DNA of 64,000 nucleotides from assembly GCF_032911225.1 (NCBI RefSeq), contig NZ_CP136600.1, positions 1,116,001 through 1,180,000 of the forward strand, written 5' to 3'. The number at the start of each line of letters is the position of its first letter. The first letter of the stretch is position 1. Of the stretch, positions 46,638 through 55,017 are shown one piece after another. The translations under genes and the position numbers were made by a program. The notes beneath the pieces are model-generated. The model was not told the origin of the DNA, searched no databases, and saw only the letters and a list, made by a program, of their open reading frames with translations. Source of the DNA: Thalassotalea fonticola (GTDB lineage Bacteria > Pseudomonadota > Gammaproteobacteria > Enterobacterales > Alteromonadaceae).

Positions 46638-46833
46638 ATAATTTAAATTCACCAACGTCTGCTGGCCGCTCCTAGTAGAATAACTACTTTCAGCTTTTAG
46701 TCTATTGAATGGATATTGATTTTTGATTAATTATTTATCTAATAACAGATATATGAAGGATGTGAGCTTTTATTGAGTTTTCTTACCAAGTTATTTGAGC
46801 CATCAATGACCGCAAATCGCTCTTTTAAGCCGT
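46638..46833. other. Cassette spacer
   Basis: AT-rich DNA between element e and the 46834 stop codon. No gene, site or repeat is recognised in it. Confidence 0.5.
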
Positions 46834-47112
46834 TTACTTGGTAAAGGCACTTGATATTACCTTACCGTTATTTTCATCAATAATACAGTCGTAACATTGA
46901 AAGTTGAAGGCATGAATTTCACCATTTTTGGAAGAAATGTTTGTGTAGCAATCGGTTGAGGAAATACCGCCTAATGACTCTATTGTCCAAAGCTTGTTTC
47001 CTTCCTTGTCAAATGCCTCGACATTTCTAGCTGCTTTCCAGCTTGGGTAATCCATCCAATTAAATAGCTTTAGAACGATGTTGTTATGGGTTAATACAAT
47101 TGGAAATTCCAT
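46834..47112 (-). CDS. Hypothetical soluble protein (92 aa)
   Basis: The start is taken at the ATG 47110-47112 (MEFPIVLTHNN), preceded by AAGGA; a longer frame overlaps the upstream gene and is not favoured. Beta-rich with alternating hydrophobic residues (NKLWTIESLGG, CYTNISSKNGEIHAFNF). Four cysteines. It follows the 47129 gene by 16 nt and is probably co-translated with it. It lacks a signal peptide. Function unknown. Confidence 0.55.
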   Translation of the reverse strand: MEFPIVLTHNNIVLKLFNWMDYPSWKAARNVEAFDKEGNKLWTIESLGGISSTDCYTNISSKNGEIHAFNFQCYDCIIDENNGKVISSAFTK

Positions 47113-47128
47113 TTTTACAATCCTTGTT

Positions 47129-47557
47129 CTAGTTCCGCTTCTCATCGTAATAAGAAGGTAATTTAGGACAATCAAAATCACCTTCGTTGAACATATCACT
47201 TATATGCTCAGGGAGCATTTCAGACATTTTGTTATATACAGATTCATTGAGAATGTGAAAGCCTGCGGGTTTATCGGCAGTACCTAAGAAATTCTGTACA
47301 TCACTTAAATTAGGATAATGAGCGGGCTGATGAAAAAATCGCATATATTCTTGGAGGGTTCTATAGACATACATTAAATCTTTAAGATTAACTTCCACTG
47401 TTTCATTTTCATCAATTTTTTCGAGGTCGTAGGAAACAATCTCTTCTTGATTATCGGTAAAAACTCTATCCATTTTAAATTCAGACTCGTTGTGAAATAT
47501 GGCACTTACATGATGCGGCAAATCTTGACCTATCAACGGCTGCTGCTCGCTCATCAC
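47129..47557 (-). CDS. Hypothetical soluble protein, first gene of the cassette run (142 aa)
   Basis: Acidic, helical in the middle (DENETVEVNLKDLMYVYRTL) with a C-terminal Asp/Pro-rich tail. No signal peptide and no known domain. Start MMSEQQP; it forms a pair with the downstream 46834 gene. Together they could be a two-component unit such as effector and immunity protein, but nothing in the sequences proves this. Confidence 0.5.
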   Translation of the reverse strand: MMSEQQPLIGQDLPHHVSAIFHNESEFKMDRVFTDNQEEIVSYDLEKIDENETVEVNLKDLMYVYRTLQEYMRFFHQPAHYPNLSDVQNFLGTADKPAGFHILNESVYNKMSEMLPEHISDMFNEGDFDCPKLPSYYDEKRN

Positions 47558-47737
47558 AGACTGTCAGATAATATAAAAAAATGCAAACCTGATTGCCCGA
47601 AAGATAACATTAGCTTTGCCCCACCCAATACCTAGAATAAGATAATCATTGATATAGGTGTTAAGCACCAGCCATCCCCCCACACTGCAACCCATGATAA
47701 AATCAAGATAATTCAATGGTGCTTATTACCCAACAAC

Positions 47738-48298
47738 TTAACTAGTTTTTATATAACGATATAGCGTTGCTACGCCAACACCAGAGGCTTTAGCGGCCTT
47801 TTCTTTAGAGTAACCCATACCTTCAATCAATGAGATAGCTTGCTTACATTTATCAATAGTAGCCTGTGATTGCTGCTTACCTCTGTACTTACCCTCAGCC
47901 CTAGCCGTAGCTATACCAATCGCTTGTTTCTCTAACATCTGCTCACGCTGCATTGTTGCAACTGCTGCCAATGTAGTTAAAACCATCTTACCAGCACTAG
48001 AGGTTATATCTATCTCACCAAGGTCATCAATCTTAATACCAACACCTTTACCAACCATCTCATCAACAAACTCTAATACCTCAGTAGTATTACGACCTAT
48101 TCTTGACAAGTCTTGAACCACTATTGAGTCACCACACTTAACTACAGCCTTTAATTTAATGAATTCAGGTCTATCAAGGGTTTTACCCGTTTGTTGGTCA
48201 GAATACACACCATCGACCTTATACTTACCCTCAAGGTAATTTACTTGTTGTTGTACATTTTGCTCAACTGTTGAAGTTCTAGCGTAAATATAAAGCAT
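47738..48298 (-). CDS. Serine recombinase (resolvase/invertase family)
   Basis: A 186-residue small serine recombinase. The nucleophile is in YARTSTVEQN (Ser about residue 9), conserved arginines in LSRIGRNTTEVL, a helical E-region with MVLTTLAAVATMQREQ, and a C-terminal helix-turn-helix (SKEKAAKASGVGVATLYRY). Full length for a resolvase or invertase. It lies at the head of the cassette cluster and has repeated ATGATAG motifs upstream. Confidence 0.9.
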   Translation of the reverse strand: MLYIYARTSTVEQNVQQQVNYLEGKYKVDGVYSDQQTGKTLDRPEFIKLKAVVKCGDSIVVQDLSRIGRNTTEVLEFVDEMVGKGVGIKIDDLGEIDITSSAGKMVLTTLAAVATMQREQMLEKQAIGIATARAEGKYRGKQQSQATIDKCKQAISLIEGMGYSKEKAAKASGVGVATLYRYIKTS

Positions 48299-48299
48299 C

Positions 48300-48428
48300 T
48301 ATCATCTCACTTGACTGACTATCATATAGAGACCCTAATGATAACCCTGTCACATAGATTAATCAACACCTAAATGATAGATACATTCAACACTATCTTT
48401 AAAGGGTGCTCAAATGATAGAGGATATA
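48300..48428. promoter_or_regulatory. Candidate res/crossover region of the serine recombinase
   Basis: Four TATCAT/ATGATA-type motifs occur within about 110 bp upstream of the recombinase start: ATCATATAGAG near 48322, ATGATAAC near 48338, AAATGATAGATA near 48374 and AAATGATAGAGG near 48413. Repeated inverted and direct copies next to the gene are typical of res sites. Confidence 0.4.
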
Positions 48429-49109
48429 TCAAGTGTTTGATTTTGCATCAGTTACAATACCTATCCCTTCGATTAGGGTGTCGAGAAAATTCACCCCTAA
48501 AAGTTTAGGCCAAGACTTAAACTCGTCAGAGCTAATAAAGTCACTTAAAATAGTCTGCTCGGTATCGAACTGTTTACATACTGGCGAAGTTCTACTGAAA
48601 TGACCTTCTTGAGTAAATGTCGTTTCGCCTAGCTTAACTGATTTAGCGCACTTACTTGCTAAGCTTTTGAGTCGCTTAATCATTACTGGTGCAGACCTCC
48701 TATACTGTGTTAATGATATATCCATATAACCAATCATCATTTCAAAGTATCGTGACGCATTTTCAAACTCTTCATCACAATTCATATTGTGATTTACAGC
48801 ACCTTTTCTACCGCCAGAATTAAAAGCATCCGCTATATACCCCTTAAGCTTGATATCATAAAGACCTATACTTATCAGCCTACTTTTTACACTTTTCAGC
48901 TGGTCGCTTAAAAACTCCTTCCTATAAGAATCAGCATCCTCCTGCCACTCACTACATCTAGCATATCGCTCATTATACTCATTTGCTTTACTTGCGGTAT
49001 TTATCAAGCTACCTTTTACCTCAATTCCAGTAACTACGATACCATCGGCAGCGGAGCCAAAAGAGGCTAAAAGCATCACAATAAAAGCTATATTAATTGT
49101 TGCTTTCAT
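48429..49109 (-). CDS. Secreted protein of unknown function (226 aa)
   Basis: Signal peptide ending in ASFGSAADG. The mature part is helical and charged (YNERYARCSEWQEDADSYRKE) with several cysteines that may pair. No known domain. It lies between the resolvase region and a large divergent intergenic region, and has its own minus-strand promoter position there. Confidence 0.55.
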   Translation of the reverse strand: MKATINIAFIVMLLASFGSAADGIVVTGIEVKGSLINTASKANEYNERYARCSEWQEDADSYRKEFLSDQLKSVKSRLISIGLYDIKLKGYIADAFNSGGRKGAVNHNMNCDEEFENASRYFEMMIGYMDISLTQYRRSAPVMIKRLKSLASKCAKSVKLGETTFTQEGHFSRTSPVCKQFDTEQTILSDFISSDEFKSWPKLLGVNFLDTLIEGIGIVTDAKSNT

Positions 49110-49525
49110 ATTATCCCTGTTTAAAATAAATCTTTATTACTAGTGTTGAAATTTAGTTATCATAACCACTACATGCGATTACCAAGAGGTATTAAGTAGC
49201 GAAACAAAGGATTTCACCAAGCTAAGTAAAACCTCCCTATCACCTTTATATTGACCAATTTCAAATGTAATTTAAGTGATAACCTTTTTCATACCTTAAA
49301 CTTACTACTTGACAAAGCAAGAGAAAAGTGCTTTAATATCAACCAGTAACAGCGCACCTAAAAACAAGGTGGTTAAAACCTGTTACACACGAATCCGTTA
49401 CAGTGATGGCACAAGCTTAAACTAGACGGTTTTTTTATGCCCGAAATTCAAGGTTACGAATATGAACTTTTATAAAACAGCGGATGTTTATTGCATAGGT
49501 ATCTGCAACTACCAAGGAGAAAATA
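49110..49525. other. Leader/regulatory region of the P-loop protein gene
   Basis: A consensus promoter TTGACA-17-TTTAAT (49309-49337) reads toward the 49526 gene. After it come GTAACAG/CTGTTAC inverted motifs, an AGGT-7-ACCT hairpin and a T7 run (49431-49437). Two tiny reading frames (12 codons near 49438; 29 codons from 49462, overlapping the gene start by 26 nt) may act as leader peptides. Together these suggest attenuation or repressor control. Confidence 0.45.
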
Positions 49526-51106
49526 ATGACGAGGAATATAAAACAAATTAAAACATTAATAGCTGCGCCAGCCATGGGGAAAACCCACGCAGTTATAGAG
49601 AAACTATCACACACTGATGATAGAGCCGTAATTGCCTGTATAAGTAAAGTACTCGCAGAGCAGACCCATCAAGACCTAATTGATAAGGGTGTCAATGCTA
49701 CACTTATATATAGCGACAATTCGAAAAGTGTCGGAAGCGATATAGAGCAAGAACTTAATAAGCACATCAATATAAGTGGCACTCAAGTAATTGTGACTTG
49801 CCATGCAGGGATATGGTTTTTAAAGGGAAAGACTGATAATTACAATCAGCAGATACCAAATATATATAGTGATTGGGATTTATACATTGACGAGGTTCCT
49901 AGTATTGTCAACTTTACATCCGTCCCGATGGATTTCGGTAATATGCATTACGACGAGTGGACTGAGGTAGGTACTGATAAAAATAGCACTAGAAGAAAGT
50001 TTAAACTCTGCAATGCAACGGGGTTCATTTCTAAGATTTGTAAGGAAAAGAGGAGTAACCCAGGATTAGGGACATTCAAGCCTGAAGTGTACGGTCTATT
50101 TAACACTCTTTATCAAGGAAGGACTATTACACTCGACACAGCGCCAGATAAAAGAACAGGAAAGCCTAAAAATAGACTTCATTTTTTAGAGTATAAGGAT
50201 GCTGAAACTACAATGAATATGTTCTCATCAACCACAATAATGGCTGCAAATATACACAATACGATTGATGCGTTATTTTTGAATAGCGTGTTTAAGTATT
50301 CATTTGTAGATAGTGAAATTTTACCAAGTCGTTCTAGCTATCCGTCAGTAGATAGAATTACCATATACCCACTACTTGGCGTAAACCATACAAGAACCCT
50401 TGAAGAGAAGCTGATTGATGGCCAAGAGGTATACTCACTAATGAAGTCTTCAGCCTTAAAAATAGCAGGTAATCAACCTGCCATCTATACGGTTAACGAG
50501 AACCGTAAAGCCATAAATAATCAAGGCTGGAGGAAGGATGACAAACTTGTACCTTACAACGCACAAGGTATTAATTCTTACTCTGATGTAAACGTTGCTA
50601 TAAGCTTGTTTAGGTACAACCCTAGTTCTGACCATATAGTGATGTTAACTGAGCTAGCTGAGAAGCTCAATATTGAAAGTGATAAACTTATTGAAGCCTT
50701 CATAGTTAGTAAATCTCTAGAGCCAATGTTTCAATTATTGACTAGAACCAGTATTAGGAACATGGAATGTAAGCTTGGAATAAAATGGATTGTCTCAGAT
50801 GAAAGAGCCGTTAAATACCTAACCGAAGGGTACTTTAAAGGTGCAAACGTTAATCGTGATTATGTTATTGACATACCCAAAGCAACTCTAAACAAGCAAG
50901 CAGAAGATAGAGCTCAAAAAGATAGTTTATGGAGAGCTGAGGTTGGCAAGCTACTTGCTGCTGATTCAAATATCTCTATAAACAAAACATTACACCAATT
51001 AAAGTTGGTGCTTTGCGAGAATGCACCATCTAGAACAAAGTGCTATACACTACTAAAGGAATTAAGACCATTGTATACACAGGTAGAGCTGAAACTCGCT
51101 GCTTAA
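49526..51106 (+). CDS. P-loop NTPase / helicase-like protein of the mobile element (526 aa)
   Basis: A soluble protein with a Walker-A-like TLIAAPAMGKTHAVIEK (about residues 10-26), a Walker-B/DExx-like DWDLYIDEVPS (about residues 114-124) and a third motif AQGINSYSDVNVAI that resembles SF2 helicase motif V. This points to a divergent superfamily-2-type ATPase, perhaps used in replication of the element. No specific family is known to me. It is divergently flanked, with its own promoter; a DUF4062 gene follows 650 nt later. Confidence 0.6.
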   Translation: MTRNIKQIKTLIAAPAMGKTHAVIEKLSHTDDRAVIACISKVLAEQTHQDLIDKGVNATLIYSDNSKSVGSDIEQELNKHINISGTQVIVTCHAGIWFLKGKTDNYNQQIPNIYSDWDLYIDEVPSIVNFTSVPMDFGNMHYDEWTEVGTDKNSTRRKFKLCNATGFISKICKEKRSNPGLGTFKPEVYGLFNTLYQGRTITLDTAPDKRTGKPKNRLHFLEYKDAETTMNMFSSTTIMAANIHNTIDALFLNSVFKYSFVDSEILPSRSSYPSVDRITIYPLLGVNHTRTLEEKLIDGQEVYSLMKSSALKIAGNQPAIYTVNENRKAINNQGWRKDDKLVPYNAQGINSYSDVNVAISLFRYNPSSDHIVMLTELAEKLNIESDKLIEAFIVSKSLEPMFQLLTRTSIRNMECKLGIKWIVSDERAVKYLTEGYFKGANVNRDYVIDIPKATLNKQAEDRAQKDSLWRAEVGKLLAADSNISINKTLHQLKLVLCENAPSRTKCYTLLKELRPLYTQVELKLAA

Positions 51107-51757
51107 CGGGCTTTATTGTTAGCTGTTCGCGAGCCTCTATATAACTATATTAGACCTTACGAACACCTATAATACTATTGAATTATTAGCTTAGTTATTA
51201 ATGATGATAATTATTTATTCAATAGGAATCTGAATTAATAAGGTCTATCTATATATATCTTTGAGTAGATTATAGAGTCTATTAAAACGGCTACAGCCTA
51301 AATAAAAACAACTAAAATATTTTATAATAGATTCCATAAGCTCTTAACCTTTGGTGGATTGTCGAAGACAAAAAGTTTGAAAGGTTATAGAGGCGTATGT
51401 ACAGTTACTAATAAACCCATGTTAACTCTAGGTAATTTATTGTTATTTTTTAGCATGCGAACCAGCAAACTCCTTACAGGAGCTGCCTTAGCTGCCAACA
51501 AGTAGGGAGTTAATGGTTTTGTCATATTGCAACCCAATAAGAGGGGCTTACTAAGGATTTTACTCATCGTAAACTCAATAAAAGCCAATTTTATACTTGC
51601 TGCAATTCTTCAGTTTTTCACTAAAATTATTGGTTTTGATGGGCAATCAGAGTTACTGGGTTTATTTACAGCTCTCATTTGATTTAAGGGTTGATATTTA
51701 TAACAATAGCCCTAACATGTTTACTATAAAAAATAACAAGAAAGAGTAACTTTATTA
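51107..51757. other. Long AT-rich intergenic region with nested inverted repeats
   Basis: No convincing gene. Nested inverted repeats TAGACCTTA/TAAGGTCTA and TATTGAAT/ATTCAATA span about 51150-51248, enclosing AT-rich DNA. A replication origin, transcription end or structured RNA could lie here. A weak reading frame (51385-51588, minus strand) is probably spurious. Confidence 0.4.
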
Positions 51758-52759
51758 ATGAGCAAAAAATATCAAGTATTTATTTCATCAACCTACACAG
51801 ACTTAATTGATGAAAGACAGTCAGCAGTATCAGCGGTATTAAAGGCAGGACATATACCCGCAGGGATGGAGTTATTTAAATCCGGAGACCAAAGCCAATT
51901 AACAACAATTAAGCGGTGGATAGATGAGTCAGACATTTATATGCTTATACTAGGTGGCCGTTACGGCTCTGTAGAGGAAGAGTCTGGGTTGAGCTACACA
52001 GAACTTGAATATAATTACGCTCTTGAGTCAGGCAAACCTTTATTTGCTGTTGTTATCAAAGAGGGCGCATTAGATAACAAAGTTAAGTTAATAGGTCGCG
52101 GTGTACTTGAAGATGAAAACCCTAAGCTTTTAAAGGTCTTTAGGGAAAAGGTTCTTAGTAATATCTCTTCATTTTTTGATGATGAGAAAGACATTCGCTT
52201 GTGTGTTCATGAAACTCTACCAGATATTATCGGCAGTAAAGATTTAAGTGGTTGGGTTCGTGGTGATAACATCCCTGATTCAAGTGGTCTAATCGATGAA
52301 ATAAGTAAACTTACAAAAGAGAGAAATGAGCTAGTTAAGCAGAATGCGAAATTAACTAAAGAGTCCACTCTTCCTATAGCTAAATCACCAGAAATCCAAG
52401 AGTTTGATTTACTTATTGATGTGTTAAGGTCTACCTATATCAATACTCCGACGTATCTTGGGAAAGAATTTACAGAAGATAAATACACTGTATTTGAGTG
52501 GTTAATTTACCTACAAGATTATGTAATTAAAGGCTGTCAATCTAACGCTAAAGCCGATAAAAACCCCTATTCTTCTTTTGTTTTTCACACCCTCAACACT
52601 AGACTACAAATACATGAGTTAACAACTATTGAAAAAATTACAGGTTCACATGTTAGGCGTGTAATAGCGAGCAAAAAAGGCTTGAAATTATTGGCTTACT
52701 TTGAAACCAAGGCAGCATTAAGAAAGGCAAAAGAAAAGAAAACAGCAAAATTGAAATAA
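51758..52759 (+). CDS. DUF4062 domain protein (333 aa)
   Basis: The N-terminal ~110 residues match DUF4062: YQVFISSTYTDLIDERQSAV, GMELFKSGDQSQLTTIKRWI, DIYMLILGGRYGS and SYTELEYNYALESGKPL. The domain is TIR/SIR2-like in sequence pattern and is common in signalling proteins and in anti-phage STAND-type proteins. A coiled coil (residues about 170-205) links it to an unknown C-terminal domain (about 215-330). No fused effector NTPase is visible, so it is a short form. Last gene before the right att site. Confidence 0.82.
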   Translation: MSKKYQVFISSTYTDLIDERQSAVSAVLKAGHIPAGMELFKSGDQSQLTTIKRWIDESDIYMLILGGRYGSVEEESGLSYTELEYNYALESGKPLFAVVIKEGALDNKVKLIGRGVLEDENPKLLKVFREKVLSNISSFFDDEKDIRLCVHETLPDIIGSKDLSGWVRGDNIPDSSGLIDEISKLTKERNELVKQNAKLTKESTLPIAKSPEIQEFDLLIDVLRSTYINTPTYLGKEFTEDKYTVFEWLIYLQDYVIKGCQSNAKADKNPYSSFVFHTLNTRLQIHELTTIEKITGSHVRRVIASKKGLKLLAYFETKAALRKAKEKKTAKLK

Positions 52760-53093
52760 AGGTATATAAGCAAGACTGCATTATTCATCCATGAGTTGAT
52801 ACAGCACATCCATTTGCTTAACTTAGTTTTGCAGGGAGGGCTACTATTAGGTTAGTAGCTCACCCATTCAATATAGATTCAACTCACCAATTAGCAAGTA
52901 GCTAAGCTAAATCCATAGCATCAAGTACCGACTGTGCGTCAATTTTCACATACAGTTGTAACACAATGAATTACAAAACTATTACGTTCACAGTTACCAT
53001 TGAGCTCATTCACAGTAATCTATTGCGAACGTTCGCATTAAACGCTACTATTTGACCGTGGTTGGTTAGATACTTTTGGATGCTTGATTAAGC
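52760..53093. other. Right-end region of the element
   Basis: No gene. Contains ACGTTCACAGTTA at 52984-52996, the inverted complement of a motif at the left end, and the 14-bp palindrome TGCGAACGTTCGCA at 53024-53037, a possible recombination-accessory or repressor site. Confidence 0.45.
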
Positions 53094-54923
53094 TTAAGTG
53101 TGCAGCAGCTTCGGATTTTTTGGATAAAATTTATCAGGCATTTGATTTATATGCTCAAAAAAACGAGTGTCTTTATAGGGTAGTTTCATAAACCCTGAAA
53201 TGCCAACACCCTTGATAGTTGGCAATAAATCTAGAATATCTTGTAAGCACTGTTTAAATTCAGTTTGTTCGTTATGATTTAATAGCATTAAATAACTGTG
53301 AATTTTTAAATGTTTATCTAATACCTCAAAAATAATACAACCAGTGTGATGAATTAAATTCAATCTCGCCAATACCGCCATAATGCCATCTGGCAAACGT
53401 AAATATTCATCCGGATCTTTACCATCTTCAAAGTACGAATGAAGCTGACTGGTGTTATCACCTTCGGCAAGTTTACTTACTTCAAATGGAATGCGTTGAT
53501 TAGCGTTAGCGATAAATGGCGTGGTATTACTTTTACGTTCAACATGTAAAGTATCTCTGGCATTAAATAAACAAGATTTAAAAATACCGATGCGGAAAAT
53601 ACCTCGGGCTAAAGTAACCATGTTATTCACTGCAGATTTAAATGAATATTCCAGACTCGGATCGAATAAACTTACATTAGAGTCAACATAAACGCCTTCT
53701 TTTTCCCACCGTATTGCTAAACCGCCAACTACAGGAAATTTTGCCAAGCGACTAACCGCAGCTACGAATGCTTTCTCTGTATCGCCCATACCAACTAAGA
53801 AATTTTTATAATATTTTTCTAGTTGTACATCGTCAATATCAACCAAACTTTCTTTATCGGCCTGTGCCCTTAAGAACGATTTACGTGAGCCATAAACTAC
53901 GGTATCTATTTCTTCCTGATGGACTCTTTGCCAAACGGGGATCATCGCCTCAACGTGTAGTTTTGTTGGTTTGCTCGCTAACACGATATTTTTTAATAGA
54001 TTCAAGTTATTAATTAAATAATCACCTGCTTTTAGGCGTAGTTTAGGATCTTCTCCCAACATACCATCTAATGCTTTCGCCAACATTAAGGGTAAGCCTA
54101 ATGATGATGCCGGTATTACCTTGTAGCCATAACGACATGATTGCCCCGATGCCAGTGCGTAAATGGTCGCGGCCATGCCCTGCTCATCAAAACGAGGCGA
54201 TGATAAACCGCCATTTAATTGATCATCGCCGATAAAATAAATATCGCCCATACGTGAGTTGGTTTGTTGCAAATCACCACTCATTAAATCCATGATGTTA
54301 TTGGCCGTACTATGACCGTCTTTGTCACATTGTGCCCAAACCGAAGAGCCCCAATCAATAAGCTGCATCTGGTTGTTTTGTTGATCAAATACAATATTGG
54401 AGGGTTTAATATCACCATGAACAACAGGTTGATTGCGAGTATTGTTCTTGGGCTCGCGAATAAACTTTAACAGTTCAATTAACTGTATGGCAATATTGAT
54501 AACTTGCTCAGTAGGTAACGGCCCTAGTTTATGTGAAATAACATCTAAATCATCACCAGGTGCACGGCTCATATGAACGATTGATTGGCGTTTAATTTTT
54601 AAGTATTCAAATAACTTAGGGATGCGTTTATGCTGTAACATAGACTGCATTTCAGCTTCATCGGCCAACCGGTCTTGTACGTGCTGTGGCAAGTTAATGC
54701 GTGAAAACTTAAAAACTTGTGCTTCACCGCTATCATCTTCACCAGAAAAAACAAAACCATAAGCGCCTTTACCGATCATTTCGACATTGCTGTAGCCAAG
54801 TTGAATTAGCTGGTTTTTACTTAATTCAATCCACTGCTTTAACTTAGCAGCATCTTTATGACTAAGTAGATAAATAGACTGATCTTCAGCGATATAAAAG
54901 TGCTGGAGTTTTTTCTCTGCCAA
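53094..54923 (-). CDS. Serine/threonine protein kinase (host of the att site)
   Basis: A 609-residue protein. The kinase domain (residues about 40-310) has the P-loop IGKGAYGFVFSG, catalytic loop VVHGDIKPSNIVF and metal loop IDWGSS (Trp in place of DFG's Phe). A long C-terminal region of unknown function follows. No membrane helix or signal is visible. Its last ~24 codons and stop fall in the element's right repeat; the element changed the ending from KILDAKS to KLLHT. Confidence 0.88.
   Translation of the reverse strand: MAEKKLQHFYIAEDQSIYLLSHKDAAKLKQWIELSKNQLIQLGYSNVEMIGKGAYGFVFSGEDDSGEAQVFKFSRINLPQHVQDRLADEAEMQSMLQHKRIPKLFEYLKIKRQSIVHMSRAPGDDLDVISHKLGPLPTEQVINIAIQLIELLKFIREPKNNTRNQPVVHGDIKPSNIVFDQQNNQMQLIDWGSSVWAQCDKDGHSTANNIMDLMSGDLQQTNSRMGDIYFIGDDQLNGGLSSPRFDEQGMAATIYALASGQSCRYGYKVIPASSLGLPLMLAKALDGMLGEDPKLRLKAGDYLINNLNLLKNIVLASKPTKLHVEAMIPVWQRVHQEEIDTVVYGSRKSFLRAQADKESLVDIDDVQLEKYYKNFLVGMGDTEKAFVAAVSRLAKFPVVGGLAIRWEKEGVYVDSNVSLFDPSLEYSFKSAVNNMVTLARGIFRIGIFKSCLFNARDTLHVERKSNTTPFIANANQRIPFEVSKLAEGDNTSQLHSYFEDGKDPDEYLRLPDGIMAVLARLNLIHHTGCIIFEVLDKHLKIHSYLMLLNHNEQTEFKQCLQDILDLLPTIKGVGISGFMKLPYKDTRFFEHINQMPDKFYPKNPKLLHT
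53110..53181. repeat. Right attachment site, 72-bp direct repeat
   Basis: Identical to 39872-39943. It lies inside the 3' end of the intact kinase gene, so integration leaves the reading frame complete. Confidence 0.92.
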
Positions 54924-55017
54924 AACGTCATCTCAATAATTTTATTGATTTAATCATATAGGTTTCGTTAATTATGCTAAAGTTTTATTAATAATAAAAT
55001 TTAAATTAGGCTTACTT

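Larger units (their letters stand above)
39872..53181. mobile_element. 13.2-kb integrative element in the 3' end of a Ser/Thr kinase gene
   Basis: Bounded by perfect 72-bp direct repeats (39872-39943 and 53110-53181), with a tyrosine recombinase gene next to the left repeat and 13-bp inverted motifs (TAACTGTGAACGT at 39992-40004, its complement at 52984-52996) just inside both ends. Cargo: secreted/lipoprotein genes, an attC-like cassette cluster, a serine recombinase, a P-loop protein and a DUF4062 protein. No conjugation or phage structural genes are recognised. Confidence 0.9.

Noticed and set aside
51385..51588. 67-codon minus-strand frame in the long element spacer
   Set aside because: No ribosome site, no domain, and a plus-strand frame over the same DNA is equally (un)likely; possibly a gene remnant.
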